Shown: in pieces, positions 15,912 through 26,580 of the stretch
Position numbering within the stretch: the stretch's first letter is position 1
Layout: each line of letters opens with the position of its first letter
Source of the DNA: Marinobacterium mangrovicola
GTDB taxonomy: Bacteria > Pseudomonadota > Gammaproteobacteria > Pseudomonadales > Balneatricaceae
DNA length: 64,000 nt
Assembly: GCF_004339595.1 (NCBI RefSeq)
Contig: NZ_SMFU01000007.1
Location: 866,658 to 930,657 of the forward strand
Direction of reading: 5' to 3'
Notes under the pieces: model-generated
What the model saw: only the letters and a program-made list of their open reading frames with translations
The model's database searches: none
What the model was told of the DNA's origin: nothing
Made by a program: the position numbers and the translations under genes

Positions 15912-16909
15912 TGGGGCTCGAGAACAGCTGGTACAGTGGCGCGCCCTGGTTGCGGCTGCTGGTACCGCTGGAGTGGATCTATCGCACGCTTTCCCGTCGG
16001 CGCCGTCAGCGGCTGAGCCTGCCTGAAAGCCAGTGGCGGGCACCGGTACCGGTGATAATCGTGGGTAATATCAGTGTGGGTGGCAGTGGCAAAACTCCGC
16101 TCACCCTCAGTTTGATCGATAAACTCAGAGCCCGCGGTTATCGCCCGGGCGTGGTCAGCCGGGGCTATGGTACCAAGGCTCCTCATTATCCCTTTTATGT
16201 TACAGCGGAAACCACGCCGGAGCAGGGTGGGGATGAGCCCTGCCTGATTGTTCGTCGTAGCGGTGTGCCGCTGGTGATCGACCCGGACCGCCCTCAAGCG
16301 GTGAGGGCGCTGTTGGCGTCCAGTGACGTGAATATCGTTATTAGTGACGATGGTCTGCAACATTATCGCCTCGGACGAGACCTCGAGTTGGCGGTGGTTG
16401 ATGCCAGCAGGGGGCTCGGCAATGCCCGCTGCCTGCCCGCAGGGCCCCTGCGTGAGCCGCCGGAGCGGTTGCATGAGGTTGATCGCGTTATACTGAACGG
16501 CCATGGCCGGTTTGATTTTCCTGGCGCGTCTACCATGGAGCTGAAACCAGGGGAGCTTACCGAGCTGGCGAGCGGCAAAACGCTGGCACCTTCTCAGTGG
16601 TCTGGGCCTCAACAGGTGCATGCCGTGGCGGGTATAGGTCATCCGCAGCGTTTTTTCGATACGCTGGCCGGTTTCGGGCTGGATCCCTTGCCGCATCCTC
16701 TGGCTGATCATGCCGCGATAACCGAGGAGTCGATCAGTTTCGAAGATGATCTGCCTGTTATCATGACGGAGAAAGACGCCGTAAAATGTGATGCCTGGGT
16801 TGGGCCAGGTGTCTGGGCGTTGACGGTGGACGCCCAGCTCGATAAAGAATTTGACGACTGGCTGGACCAACAGCTGGTCAGACTGCAACAGAAATACGGG
16901 AGTCCGTAA
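15911..16909 (+). CDS. lpxK: tetraacyldisaccharide 4'-kinase (lipid A)
   Basis: The 332-residue enzyme phosphorylates the 4'-position of the lipid A disaccharide at the inner membrane. After a basic, amphipathic N-terminus comes the P-loop [15 protein letters not shown] (about 51-65), then SRGYG, the SDDGLQHY motif near residue 145 and the MTEKDAVK motif near residue 287. Start and stop overlap the neighbouring genes by single bases, which marks a tight operon. Confidence 0.96.
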   Translation: MGLENSWYSGAPWLRLLVPLEWIYRTLSRRRRQRLSLPESQWRAPVPVIIVGNISVGGSGKTPLTLSLIDKLRARGYRPGVVSRGYGTKAPHYPFYVTAETTPEQGGDEPCLIVRRSGVPLVIDPDRPQAVRALLASSDVNIVISDDGLQHYRLGRDLELAVVDASRGLGNARCLPAGPLREPPERLHEVDRVILNGHGRFDFPGASTMELKPGELTELASGKTLAPSQWSGPQQVHAVAGIGHPQRFFDTLAGFGLDPLPHPLADHAAITEESISFEDDLPVIMTEKDAVKCDAWVGPGVWALTVDAQLDKEFDDWLDQQLVRLQQKYGSP

Positions 16910-17100
16910 TGGACCAGAAACTGCTAGATATCCTGGTATGTCCGGTGTCAAAAGCGCCGGTAGAGTGGAACCGCGAAACCAATGAGTTGATCTGCCGTAC
17001 CAGTGGGCTGGCTTACCCTATCCGCGATGACATTCCCGTCATGCTCGAGAGCGAAGCGCGTACCCTCAGCAGTGACGAACGCCTGCCCGAAAAGAAGTGA
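16909..17100 (+). CDS. Trm112/YcaR family small protein
   Basis: A 63-residue protein of the Trm112 (YcaR) family: [17 protein letters not shown], then [21 protein letters not shown]. In bacteria it is usually found between lpxK and kdsB, exactly as here, and its molecular role is poorly known. Of the four zinc-site cysteines seen in some relatives only two are present (CPVSK and CRTSG), so it may not bind zinc. Confidence 0.92.
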   Translation: MDQKLLDILVCPVSKAPVEWNRETNELICRTSGLAYPIRDDIPVMLESEARTLSSDERLPEKK

Positions 17101-17124
17101 AACCCTAGGTTTAGAAGTGACACT

Positions 17125-17892
17125 ATGAGCTTTTCGATAATTATTCCAGCCCGCTACGCATCCAGCCGTTTTCCGGGGAAGCCCCTGGCCCAGCTGGCCG
17201 GCAAGCCCATGCTGCAGCATGTCTATGAGCGTGCCTGCGAGAGCGAGGCAACCCGTGTCGTCATCGCCACCGACGATGACCGTATTGCCGCCTGTGCGAC
17301 AGGTTTTGGTGCTGAGGTCTGCATGACTGCCGCGGATCATCCTTCCGGCACCGACCGGCTGCAGGAGGTGGTGAAAAAACTTCAGTTCTACGCTGACGAT
17401 ATTGTCGTCAACGTGCAGGGCGATGAGCCCCTGATCCCGCCGCGTGTGATCAACCAGGTGGCTCATAACCTGGCGGCCGTACCGGAGGCGAGCATCGCGA
17501 CGCTGTCCGAGCCGATTACCGACGCTGAGTCGCTGTTAAATCCGAATGTGGTCAAGGTGATTCGTGACCATCGCGGCATGGCGATCTACTTCAGTCGGGC
17601 GCCGATTCCCTGGCCCCGTGATTCCGCCTTGAATCAGGGAGGAAAGCTGGAGTCTCTGCCGCAAGGCTTTAACTGGCAGCGCCATATCGGCATGTATGCC
17701 TATCGGGTCAAGCTGCTGAATGATTTCGTCGCCTGGCCACCGGCGCCGATCGAAATGACCGAATCTCTCGAACAGTTGCGTGCGCTCTATAACGGTGCTG
17801 GCATTCATGTGGAAGAGGCGGTTGAAGCGCCGCCCACTGGTGTAGATACCCCTGAAGATCTGGAACGCCTTCGGGCGATGCTGGAGTCCTGA
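17125..17892 (+). CDS. kdsB: CMP-KDO synthetase (3-deoxy-manno-octulosonate cytidylyltransferase)
   Basis: A 255-residue cytidylyltransferase that activates KDO with CTP for the lipopolysaccharide core. Visible motifs are the nucleotide-binding start [25 protein letters not shown], then ATDDDRI, the NVQGDEPLI metal-binding motif near residue 98 and HIGMYAY near residue 190. Length is normal. The stop overlaps the ATG of the phosphatase gene. Confidence 0.96.
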   Translation: MSFSIIIPARYASSRFPGKPLAQLAGKPMLQHVYERACESEATRVVIATDDDRIAACATGFGAEVCMTAADHPSGTDRLQEVVKKLQFYADDIVVNVQGDEPLIPPRVINQVAHNLAAVPEASIATLSEPITDAESLLNPNVVKVIRDHRGMAIYFSRAPIPWPRDSALNQGGKLESLPQGFNWQRHIGMYAYRVKLLNDFVAWPPAPIEMTESLEQLRALYNGAGIHVEEAVEAPPTGVDTPEDLERLRAMLES

Positions 17893-18377
17893 TGAGCAGC
17901 ACTGGAATTCTCTTTGTCTGCCTGGGTAATATCTGCCGTTCTCCCACGGCGGAGGGCGTTTTCCGGCGCAAGCTGGCGGAAAAGCCTCAGCTTAAAGCGC
18001 TGCTTGAAGTGGACTCGGCCGGGACGGCCGCTTACCACGTTGGCGAGCCGCCGGACCGGCGCAGCGCTGCTGTTGCCGCTCGTCGTGGATACGACCTTTC
18101 CGTGTTGCGCGCCCGAGCCGTGATGGCAGAAGACTTTGAAAAATATGATTACGTTCTGGCTATGGATCAGCAGAACCTGTTCAATCTCCAGGCCGTCTGT
18201 CCGCCGCAGTTTAATGGTCACCTGAGTCTGTTTCTGGATTTCGCAGGCAAACAGGATGCTGAAGTGCCTGATCCGTATTACACCAGCGGTGACCGGGGCT
18301 TCGAAGAGGTTCTTGATCTGGTCGAGGCGGCATCGGACGGTCTGCTTGCGCATCTTGAGGCGGAGCTGCTGCGTTGA
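17892..18377 (+). CDS. low molecular weight protein-tyrosine phosphatase
   Basis: The 161-residue enzyme carries the P-loop FVCLGNICRSPT with nucleophile Cys10 and Arg16, and the general-acid loop DPYYT near residue 127. In other bacteria such enzymes dephosphorylate tyrosine kinases of surface polysaccharide systems. No such kinase lies nearby; the position between kdsB and murB is common in Pseudomonas-like genomes. The stop codon overlaps the TTG start of murB. Confidence 0.9.
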   Translation: MSSTGILFVCLGNICRSPTAEGVFRRKLAEKPQLKALLEVDSAGTAAYHVGEPPDRRSAAVAARRGYDLSVLRARAVMAEDFEKYDYVLAMDQQNLFNLQAVCPPQFNGHLSLFLDFAGKQDAEVPDPYYTSGDRGFEEVLDLVEAASDGLLAHLEAELLR

Positions 18378-19387
18378 GCCTTGAGTTTCATGATCTCTTT
18401 TCGTTAAAAGCGATGAATACGCTTGGCTTCGACGCTGTTGCTGAGCGTTTCGTTCAGATCCAATCGCCTGGTGAGGTTGAAGAGCTTCACGCCGAGTTAA
18501 AGCGCAGCGGCGATCCGTTGCTGCTCATCGGCGGCGGGAGCAATCTCGTGCTGGCTGCCCAGATTCCGGGCATCGTCGCTCAATTGACCATCCGCGGCTG
18601 TGAAATCGAAACGATGGACCAGGATCTGGTTCGGGTAACGCTTGGCGGTGGAGAGAACTGGCATGCGACGGTCTCCTCTCTGCTAGACCAGGGTATCTAC
18701 GGCCTTGAGAATCTCGCCCTGATTCCTGGCAATGTTGGCGCTGCGCCGGTGCAGAATATTGGTGCCTATGGCGTTGAGGTCAAGGACCGCATTGAAGCGG
18801 TCGAGGTTTATGATTGGCAAGAGGAGCGGGTCTACTGGCTGGATAACCAGGCCTGCGAATTCGGTTATCGGGATAGTCGGTTTAAGCGCGAGGGCGGTCG
18901 GTACCTTATCCTTCGGGTGAGCTTTTTGCTCAGTCGCACGCCGGCGACAGTGACTACTTATGCGCCGCTGAACACGGAGCTGTCGCCGAATGAGCAGAAG
19001 GATCCGCGAGCGGTTTACCGGACGGTTTGCCGAACTCGTCGAGACAAGCTGCCGGATCCAGAGCAGATCGGCAATGCCGGTAGTTTCTTCAAGAATCCGG
19101 TTGTGAGCCAAGCGGACTATGAGCGGCTTAAGGCGGCCTATCCTGGTTTGGTGGCTTACCCGGATAGGGCTGGTTTTAAACTGGCTGCCGGTTGGTTGAT
19201 CGATCATTGTGGTTGGAAAGGGCGGCAGATGGGCAATGTTGGCGTCCATGATCGTCAGGCGCTGGTACTCGTCAATCTCGGCGGTGGTGATCGTGGTCAG
19301 CTTGAGCGACTGGCAGGTGCTATTCAGGCAGATGTGCGTGAAACCTACGGCGTGGAGCTGGAACCAGAACCCAAATTTTATCCCTGA
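18374..19387 (+). CDS. murB: UDP-N-acetylenolpyruvoylglucosamine reductase
   Basis: The 337-residue FAD enzyme reduces UDP-GlcNAc-enolpyruvate to UDP-MurNAc in peptidoglycan synthesis. It has the FAD-binding segments LLIGGGSNLVL and ENLALIPGNVGAAPVQNIGAYG, the catalytic Ser in GNAGSFFKNP and the final Glu in the EPEPKF tail. This is the type I form. I take the TTG at 18374 as the start because the short lead before NTLGF matches the family's usual beginning and it overlaps the preceding stop; the ATG at 18413 would cut off that lead. Confidence 0.95.
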   Translation: MSLEFHDLFSLKAMNTLGFDAVAERFVQIQSPGEVEELHAELKRSGDPLLLIGGGSNLVLAAQIPGIVAQLTIRGCEIETMDQDLVRVTLGGGENWHATVSSLLDQGIYGLENLALIPGNVGAAPVQNIGAYGVEVKDRIEAVEVYDWQEERVYWLDNQACEFGYRDSRFKREGGRYLILRVSFLLSRTPATVTTYAPLNTELSPNEQKDPRAVYRTVCRTRRDKLPDPEQIGNAGSFFKNPVVSQADYERLKAAYPGLVAYPDRAGFKLAAGWLIDHCGWKGRQMGNVGVHDRQALVLVNLGGGDRGQLERLAGAIQADVRETYGVELEPEPKFYP

Positions 19388-19450
19388 GGTCAGCGTTTGA
19401 TGAGTCGCTAGATCGGACGTGGCGTGAAACGCAGCTCATAACCAGTCAAG

Positions 19451-19485
19451 AAAAAGCCCGCCTGAATAGGCGGGCTTTTTTGTGG
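19451..19485. terminator. bidirectional terminator between murB and rne
   Basis: A perfect 12-base-pair inverted repeat (19451-19462 with 19469-19480) with a six-base loop, flanked by A5 on one side and T6 on the other, works on both strands. It lies between the convergent murB and rne genes. Confidence 0.92.
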
Positions 19486-19499
19486 AGGCGAGTAGCCTG

Positions 19500-22400
19500 T
19501 TAGCTATCGGCTTCGCTGGATGAATCGCTTTCAGCGGCTTCCTGCTGCTGGCGGCGTTTCACTTCGCGCGGATCGTTCGGGGCCCGGCGAGCACGACGGC
19601 GGGGTGCCGGCTTGGTCTCGGTCGGTTCCTGTTCTTCACTTTCGTCAGCGCTGTTCTGTTCCTCGGTGGCAGCCGCTTCTTCTTCGGTAGCTGTCTCTTC
19701 GGAAGAGGTTGTCGCTTCAGTGTTGGTAGCGTCAGCTTCGCTATCCTGGCCCTGTTTGGGTTCGGACACCGCTTCGCCGGCTTTTTCGCCTTCTGCCATC
19801 AGTGCTTCAGCGATGATGTCCGATTCTGATTCGGTTGCCTCGGCAGCGGCCTGGCCCTGCTTGGGTTCCGAGATCGGTTCAACAGCTTCGGCCGGCTCTT
19901 CTGTCGCCGTGTCGGCTTCGTCAGAGCTCTCTTTCGCTTCAGTGCTGGCGTTTTCTTCAGTCGCTTCTGTGGACGCCTCTGTTTCGGTAGTAGTGTTTTC
20001 TACCTTCTCTTCAGCGCTCGGCTCAGCTTCGGGCTGCGCGGCTTCCGCAGGCTTGACCTGCTCGGCTTCAGCGGATTCTGCGCTGTCGACCGACTTGGCT
20101 TCGGAGGTCTCTGCTGCAGGCTCTTTAGGCTCTACATCAGCAGGCTTGGCTGCCTCTTCTTCAGTTTCTGCCTGAGGAGCTGCGGTTGCTTCTGCGCTGG
20201 CTTCAGTTTGAGCTTCAGTGGCTTCTGCCGATGTGTTGGCTTCAGAAACAGAGCTGTCGGTGGTTTCTGTCTCTTTCTCCTGGTCGGCTTTGACTGCCTT
20301 GTTGCTCTTGCTGCGCTTTTCCTTGGCCGGTTTTTCGGCGGCGTCGGTCTGATCGCTGTCCGCGTCTTGCTCCTGGGTCTGATCAGTGGCTGCGGTCAGC
20401 GGCGTGCGTTCAGCGTTACGCTCAGTGTTACTGCGACGACGACGGCCACGACGGCGGCTGCGAGTTTCCTCTTCGTCACTCGCTTCTTTGCCGTCACTGG
20501 TAGCGGACTTTGCAGGCTTCTGCTGCTCGCTGGCTTCTTTGCTTTCGGGCTTGGCTTTTTGTTCCTGGCCGTCAGCTTCATCACCGGCGTTTAGCTGGTC
20601 GTTGTCGCGATTCTCAGTAGCAGGGACGTCGCTGGTGTTTTTATCGCCGCGACGACGGCTGCGACGGCGACGGCGGGAGCGGCTGCCATCGGACTTCTCT
20701 TTATCGTCGTTGCTGTCGCTGCTCTCTTTTTTGTCACCGATCTTCGGCAGGGCCTGCTCCTGCTCGACAGTGATTACCTCGTCATTATCGCGCGAGCGAC
20801 GGCGATCGTTACCGCGGCGTCGATCGTTGCTGCGATTACGGTTGTTGCTGCCGCTACGGTTGCTGCGATTGCTGTCGCGAGATGGTTTTGAGCTCTCGTC
20901 GTTAACGCTTGCGCTCTGCTTGCTTTCCGCTGGCTTGCTTTCCGTTTCCTTGCTCTTGGCCGGAGTTTCCTCCTGGCGCTTGCCGAACAGGCGGCCGAGG
21001 GTCGCAACCACGCGTTCGCCGAAGGAGGGTGTGCTTGGCGCAACGGGTGCGACCGGAGCAGGCTTGGCTTCGGTTTTCTCTTCATCGGAAGAGGTGCTCG
21101 GAGCGCGGGAGGTCGGTACTACAGCCTGGACAGCGGCCTTTTCACGCTTGACCGGCGCGCTGGCTGTTTCCGGTTCCTCTTCTACCGCTTCGGGCTGCAG
21201 CATGTAGCTTGCATCGTTGGTCGTGGAAACGCTGTGGTCATCACGCAGGCGAACCACTTCGTAATGCGGTGTTTCCATGTTCGGGTTCGGAACAATGACC
21301 ACCTGTACTTCATGGCGAAGTTCGACCGCGTGCACTTCCCGACGCTTCTCGTTGAGCAGGAAGGTGGCAACGCTGACCGGCAGAATGGCGCGGATTTCAG
21401 CGGTACGTTCCTTGGCGGATTCCTCTTCGATCAGGCGAAGAATGGAGAGCGCCAGTGACTCGGTATCCCGGATGGTGCCCTGGCCGTTACAGCGGGGGCA
21501 AACATGGCCGCGTGATTCCGCCAGTGACGGACGCAGGCGCTGACGTGACATCTCCAGCAGGCCGAAGCGAGAGATGCGGCCCATCTGTACACGGGCGCGG
21601 TCCAGCTTGAGGGCATCACGCAGGCGATTTTCAACTTCGCGCTGGTGCTTGATCGGAGTCATGTCGATGAAGTCGATGACGATCAGGCCGCCAATATCAC
21701 GCAGGCGCAGCTGACGTGCGATCTCATCTGCCGCTTCAACGTTGGTGTTGAGGGCTGTTTCCTCAATATCGCCACCACGGGTCGCGCGGGCGGAGTTGAT
21801 ATCGATGGACACCAGGGCTTCGGTCGGATCGATAACGATGGAGCCGCCGGAGGGGAGTTTTACCTCACGCTCGAATGCGGTCTCGATCTGGGTCTCGATC
21901 TGGAAGCGGTTGAACAGCGGGGTCTGCTCCTTATAGAGCTTGATACGCTGTTCGTAGCTGGGCATTACCTGACGCACGAACATTAGCGCCTGGTCGTATA
22001 CCACGGGATCGTCGATAAGCACTTCGCCGATATCGGAGCGCAGGTAATCGCGGATTGCGCGAATAACCACGTTGCTCTCGCGGTAGATCAGGAAAGGCGC
22101 GGCACGCTTGCTTTCGTTGGTAATCGCTTCCCAGACGGTGAGCAGGTAATCAAGGTCCCACTGCAGCTCTTCGCTGCTGCGGCCGATACCGGCGGTGCGC
22201 ACAATGGCGCCCATCTGGTCGGGGATATTAACGCCTGCCAGGGCTTCTTTAAGCTGGGTACGCTCGTCACCTTCGATACGGCGGGAGATACCACCGGCAC
22301 GCGGGTTGTTCGGCATCAGTACCAGGTAACGACCCGCCAGACTGATAAAAGTGGTCAGTGCGGCACCCTTGTTACCGCGCTCCTCTTTATCAACCTGGAC

Positions 22401-22703
22401 GATGACTTCGGTGCCTTCCTTGACCACATCCCGGATGCTGGGGCGCTGGCCACGTTCTGGCTGTTTGCTGAAGTATTCGCGGGAGATCTCTTTGAGAGGG
22501 AGGAAGCCGTGGCGCTCAGCGCCGTAATCGACGAAGGCGGCTTCAAGGCTGGGTTCGACGCGGGTGATGCGGCCTTTGTAGATGTTGGCCTTTTTCTGTT
22601 CCCGGCTATCGGACTCAATGTCCAGGTCGAACAGGCGCTGGCCATCAACCAGCGCAACACGCAACTCTTCAGGTTGAGTTGCGTTGATGAGCATTCTCTT
22701 CAT
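19500..22703 (-). CDS. rne: ribonuclease E
   Basis: This 1067-residue endonuclease is the core of the RNA degradosome. The N-terminal half has an S1 domain (about 35-125), the DNase I-like catalytic site with Asp in [13 protein letters not shown] and [10 protein letters not shown], and the zinc-link CPRCNGQG (about 401-408). The C-terminal half is disordered, with acidic Glu/Ala/Ser/Thr-rich runs and Arg-rich runs ([11 protein letters not shown]) fitting RNA binding. [16 protein letters not shown] (about 558-575) is an amphipathic stretch where E. coli has its membrane anchor. Near the end [10 protein letters not shown] resembles a short partner-binding motif of Pseudomonas RNase E. A leader of up to 550 bases precedes it, fitting autoregulation. 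Confidence 0.97.
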   Translation of the reverse strand: MKRMLINATQPEELRVALVDGQRLFDLDIESDSREQKKANIYKGRITRVEPSLEAAFVDYGAERHGFLPLKEISREYFSKQPERGQRPSIRDVVKEGTEVIVQVDKEERGNKGAALTTFISLAGRYLVLMPNNPRAGGISRRIEGDERTQLKEALAGVNIPDQMGAIVRTAGIGRSSEELQWDLDYLLTVWEAITNESKRAAPFLIYRESNVVIRAIRDYLRSDIGEVLIDDPVVYDQALMFVRQVMPSYEQRIKLYKEQTPLFNRFQIETQIETAFEREVKLPSGGSIVIDPTEALVSIDINSARATRGGDIEETALNTNVEAADEIARQLRLRDIGGLIVIDFIDMTPIKHQREVENRLRDALKLDRARVQMGRISRFGLLEMSRQRLRPSLAESRGHVCPRCNGQGTIRDTESLALSILRLIEEESAKERTAEIRAILPVSVATFLLNEKRREVHAVELRHEVQVVIVPNPNMETPHYEVVRLRDDHSVSTTNDASYMLQPEAVEEEPETASAPVKREKAAVQAVVPTSRAPSTSSDEEKTEAKPAPVAPVAPSTPSFGERVVATLGRLFGKRQEETPAKSKETESKPAESKQSASVNDESSKPSRDSNRSNRSGSNNRNRSNDRRRGNDRRRSRDNDEVITVEQEQALPKIGDKKESSDSNDDKEKSDGSRSRRRRRSRRRGDKNTSDVPATENRDNDQLNAGDEADGQEQKAKPESKEASEQQKPAKSATSDGKEASDEEETRSRRRGRRRRSNTERNAERTPLTAATDQTQEQDADSDQTDAAEKPAKEKRSKSNKAVKADQEKETETTDSSVSEANTSAEATEAQTEASAEATAAPQAETEEEAAKPADVEPKEPAAETSEAKSVDSAESAEAEQVKPAEAAQPEAEPSAEEKVENTTTETEASTEATEENASTEAKESSDEADTATEEPAEAVEPISEPKQGQAAAEATESESDIIAEALMAEGEKAGEAVSEPKQGQDSEADATNTEATTSSEETATEEEAAATEEQNSADESEEQEPTETKPAPRRRARRAPNDPREVKRRQQQEAAESDSSSEADS

Positions 22704-23254
22704 TTTTTATGCGTTCTCAATGTAACGCAACGCCACACGCCGTCGTCCATACCGGCATGTAAAAGGTGGAGCCCAGTCTTTCTGACTACAGCCCGCTCCG
22801 CACGCGTTTGGTGGCGGGGCGGCAATGGCAGGTAGCCATGCATAATCGGCTGCCTGCTTTAAATGTCTGCACATCTGCGGTGGAGGAAACGCGGACCTCT
22901 GTCGTTATCGTTGCTGGCTGTGGCTGCCAACTGGAACGCTTATGGCGTTCGCAGGGCAGGTTCCGGGTCAGCGTGCGTCTCCACCTTCAACTGGACCTTC
23001 GATCATCGACGAAGGTCGTGAAAGCGTTGCGTATAAATAGGTTTGATTTCTTTCGAAACCGTCAAAATTTCTAGCTTTTTCAAGCTTTTGTTCACTTTTT
23101 GCCGCCGGTCGGTACGTGCGCGGCCGCGCTTCGATCTATGTAATGAGGGGCCGGCGACATGGATTCATAAAAACCTAAAGCCAACCGCCTGCGGCAACGC
23201 TAGAATATAACAGCTAACCCCTAGTGCATCAACGAACCTACATAGCGACAAACG
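22704..23254. promoter_or_regulatory. rne leader and divergent rne/rluC promoter region
   Basis: This 551-base gap separates the divergent rne and rluC genes and holds no supported gene. Two hairpins are clear: GCAGGTAGCC/GGCTGCCTGC (22828-22837 with 22848-22857, one G-U type mismatch) and GACCTTCG/CGAAGGTC (22994-23001 with 23010-23017). A long structured 5' leader is typical of rne, where RNase E cleaves its own leader. A TTGACG (23060-23065, minus strand) could be a -35 element, but no good -10 sits at the right distance. Confidence 0.6.
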
Positions 23255-24232
23255 ATGGGAAATGAGAGTGCCGAGATCGGCAAAGGTGTTCAGTTTATTA
23301 CCGTTGACGAGGACCAGGGTGGGCAGCGCATCGATAACTTTCTGCGCACTGCATTGAAAGGTGCGCCGAAGAGCCTCATCTACCGGGTGCTCCGTAAAGG
23401 CGAAGTCCGGGTCAACAAGAAACGCGCCAAACCAGATTACAAGCTTCAACCCGGTGACTTGATCCGTGTGCCTCCTGTGCGTCTACCTGAAAAGGGTGAT
23501 GCGCCGGTGGTGGGAGAGCAACTGCTGGAGCATCTTGAACGCGCAGTGCTTTACGAGGATGACGCACTGATGGTGCTGAACAAACCATCCGGCCTTGCCG
23601 TTCATGGTGGTAGCGGTGTCAATCTCGGCTTAATCGAAGCGTTGCGGCAATTGCGTCCACAGCAGCGTTTTCTTGAATTGGTGCATAGGCTCGATCGTGA
23701 TACCTCGGGCTGTATCATGATTGCCAAGAAACGTTCCATGCTGAGGTACCTGCATGAAGTCTTGCGTGAGCGCCGGGTGCAGAAAATCTATCACGCCCTG
23801 GTACAGGGAAAGTGGGACAGCCGCGACAAGCGTGTCGACGCGCCTTTGTTGAGAGGTGAGCTGAAGTCTGGTGAGCGAATCGTTAAGGTGGATCAAGCGG
23901 GCAAACCGTCGCAGACCGATTTTCGTGTACTGCGCCGCTACGACAACTTGGCCACCATGATTGAAGCCAGACCCAAAACGGGTAGAACGCATCAGATTCG
24001 TGTTCATACCCTGTTTACCGGTCATCCGATCATCGGTGACAGCAAGTACGGTATAGATGAGGTCAATGAAGAGTTCCGCGGCTACGGTTTTCGCCGATTG
24101 ATGCTGCATGCGGCGGCTTTGGAACTTAAACTTGCCGATGGAACGCCGTTGAAAGTTGAGGCTCCCATGGATGCCCAGATCGAGCGCTCGCTCGAGAAAT
24201 TGCTGAAAAGCGCTGAACAAACTCAGGATTAG
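23255..24232 (+). CDS. rluC: 23S rRNA pseudouridine synthase (RluC type)
   Basis: The 325-residue enzyme isomerises specific uridines of 23S rRNA. An N-terminal S4 RNA-binding domain ([35 protein letters not shown]) is followed by the catalytic domain with the Asp in [27 protein letters not shown] follows near residue 245. RluC is favoured over RluD by its position divergent from rne, as in E. coli. The ribosome binding site before ATG 23255 is weak. Confidence 0.94.
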   Translation: MGNESAEIGKGVQFITVDEDQGGQRIDNFLRTALKGAPKSLIYRVLRKGEVRVNKKRAKPDYKLQPGDLIRVPPVRLPEKGDAPVVGEQLLEHLERAVLYEDDALMVLNKPSGLAVHGGSGVNLGLIEALRQLRPQQRFLELVHRLDRDTSGCIMIAKKRSMLRYLHEVLRERRVQKIYHALVQGKWDSRDKRVDAPLLRGELKSGERIVKVDQAGKPSQTDFRVLRRYDNLATMIEARPKTGRTHQIRVHTLFTGHPIIGDSKYGIDEVNEEFRGYGFRRLMLHAAALELKLADGTPLKVEAPMDAQIERSLEKLLKSAEQTQD

Positions 24233-24233
24233 G

Positions 24234-25343
24234 ATGTTAGATGTGAGTGAACGGAACCTCGAACGTATATTTTCCGTAGCTGACAATCAGCTGTTGGCGG
24301 GCACGCGCCCAGAGGCGGATGCCATCGCTGTGCAGTTGGAAATGGATAGAGAGGAGGTCGCGTCGCTTCTGGATCGCTGGTGGCAGGCACTGCCAGGCCG
24401 TGTGGATATCAACGGTCGCGGAGCGCTGAGAATGCCGGATGTACCGGAGACAATTACCCAGTCGTTTATGCGGATCTGGCAGCAGGCGGTGCAGGAAGCC
24501 CAGTCCAGCATGAGTCAGGTTCGGCAGAAGCAGGATGTGGGTGATGAAGAAAGCCGGCGTCTTAGTGAAGAAGCGTTACGCCAGTCGCAGGACGTATACC
24601 AGGAACTGGAATCACGCTACCGCGAGCAGGGTGCTCGTCTCGAGGAGCAGCGACAGGTCGGTAAATCGCTCGAAGCCGAAATCAATATCCTGAAAAACAG
24701 CCTCGAAAGCGAATCGAACGAGCGCAAGCGGGTGGAGCAGGCTAACGCGAACCTAGAGCATGAGCTGGCCCAGGTGCGTAAGCATTTCGAGGATCATAAG
24801 CGAGCCACGGAACAGCGCTTGAGTGAGGAGCAGCATAAAAACGTTGAGACTCAGGCGAAGATGGACGTTGAGGTACGCCATTACCGTAATCAGCTCGATA
24901 AACTGCGCGATGAAACCGGACGCAAGGAATCGGCACTAAGTCGTGAAAATAACGATCTTCACGGCCAGGTTGCGCGTAAGGATGCCAAGCTCGATACGCA
25001 GAAAAGCCAGATTGCGGCGCTTGAACAGGAGCTGGCAAACACTAAGCAGGAGCTGGGCGGCAACAATCGCAGTCTATCGAAAGCGAATGCTGATCTTCTT
25101 GCTGAAACCAATAAAACCAAACGCTTAGAAGCAAAAGTTAAGGAGCTAAGCGAAGAGGTTGAGCGGCTGGGTCAGAAAGTTTCCGCGAACTCTACCGAGG
25201 CCTCGCGCCGCGAGGCCGCCATGCGTGCGCAGCTCAAAGAGAAGGGTGATGAGCTGATGCAGGCGCAGACAAGGGTTACGGCGCTTGAGAAGCGTCTGGT
25301 GACCCGTGATGATGAAGTACGCAGGCTTAGCGCTAAGCTCTGA
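24234..25343 (+). CDS. KfrA-like DNA-binding coiled-coil protein
   Basis: A 369-residue protein. The first 100 residues resemble the KfrA_N DNA-binding domain of plasmid proteins (ERIFSVADNQLLAGTRPEADAIAVQLEMDREEVASLL followed by WWQALPGRV). The rest is almost pure coiled coil, rich in Glu, Gln, Arg and Lys, with heptads from about residue 110 to the end. KfrA proteins of plasmids bind DNA and form long rods involved in stability or regulation; the chromosomal versions are not well understood. It begins one base after the rluC stop, so the two are probably co-transcribed. A GTG at 24243 is an alternative start. Confidence 0.72.
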   Translation: MLDVSERNLERIFSVADNQLLAGTRPEADAIAVQLEMDREEVASLLDRWWQALPGRVDINGRGALRMPDVPETITQSFMRIWQQAVQEAQSSMSQVRQKQDVGDEESRRLSEEALRQSQDVYQELESRYREQGARLEEQRQVGKSLEAEINILKNSLESESNERKRVEQANANLEHELAQVRKHFEDHKRATEQRLSEEQHKNVETQAKMDVEVRHYRNQLDKLRDETGRKESALSRENNDLHGQVARKDAKLDTQKSQIAALEQELANTKQELGGNNRSLSKANADLLAETNKTKRLEAKVKELSEEVERLGQKVSANSTEASRREAAMRAQLKEKGDELMQAQTRVTALEKRLVTRDDEVRRLSAKL

Positions 25344-25350
25344 GATCATG

Positions 25351-25373
25351 CCCGGGGATTCAGTGTCCCCGGG
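25351..25373 (+). terminator. terminator-like hairpin after the coiled-coil gene
   Basis: CCCGGGGA at 25351-25358 pairs with TCCCCGGG at 25366-25373 across a seven-base loop, eight bases after the stop codon. There is no U-run, so it may stabilise the 3' end or terminate only weakly. Confidence 0.4.
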
Positions 25374-25397
25374 ACTGCTAAAGTTATTCTTCCGCGT

Positions 25398-25403
25398 TAT
25401 AAT
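25398..25403 (+). promoter_or_regulatory. -10 element candidate for cysB
   Basis: A perfect TATAAT lies 42 bases before the cysB ATG. I see no matching -35 hexamer at 16-18 bases, so the promoter may need an activator or may be extended in another way. Confidence 0.4.
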
Positions 25404-25418
25404 GAAGCTATCTTTTGA

Positions 25419-26420
<1,002 letters not shown>

Positions 26421-26580
26421 CCCTGGGCGGTTCTTTTTCCGTTTTTGCACCTCCCGGCGACTCTTCGTTGCTGACGCCTTGCGTTGGCGAATCAGTGTTG
26501 CCGCCATCTGATCGACATCTTTGGCCAGGATGCCTACTCTCCGAGTTATCAGGATTTCATAGCTCGTCGAGGAGGTAGGG

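Noticed and set aside
19612-20175. Ser/Ala/Val-rich plus-strand frames and apparent repeats opposite the rne tail
   Set aside because: They are reverse readings of the Glu/Ala/Ser-rich low-complexity RNase E tail. The repeats are irregular and have no spacer structure, so this is not a CRISPR or tandem-repeat element.
23060-23065. TTGACG as -35 of an rne promoter
   Set aside because: At spacings of 16-19 bases no acceptable -10 hexamer is present; the better TATACG lies 24 bases away. I kept only the region-level annotation.
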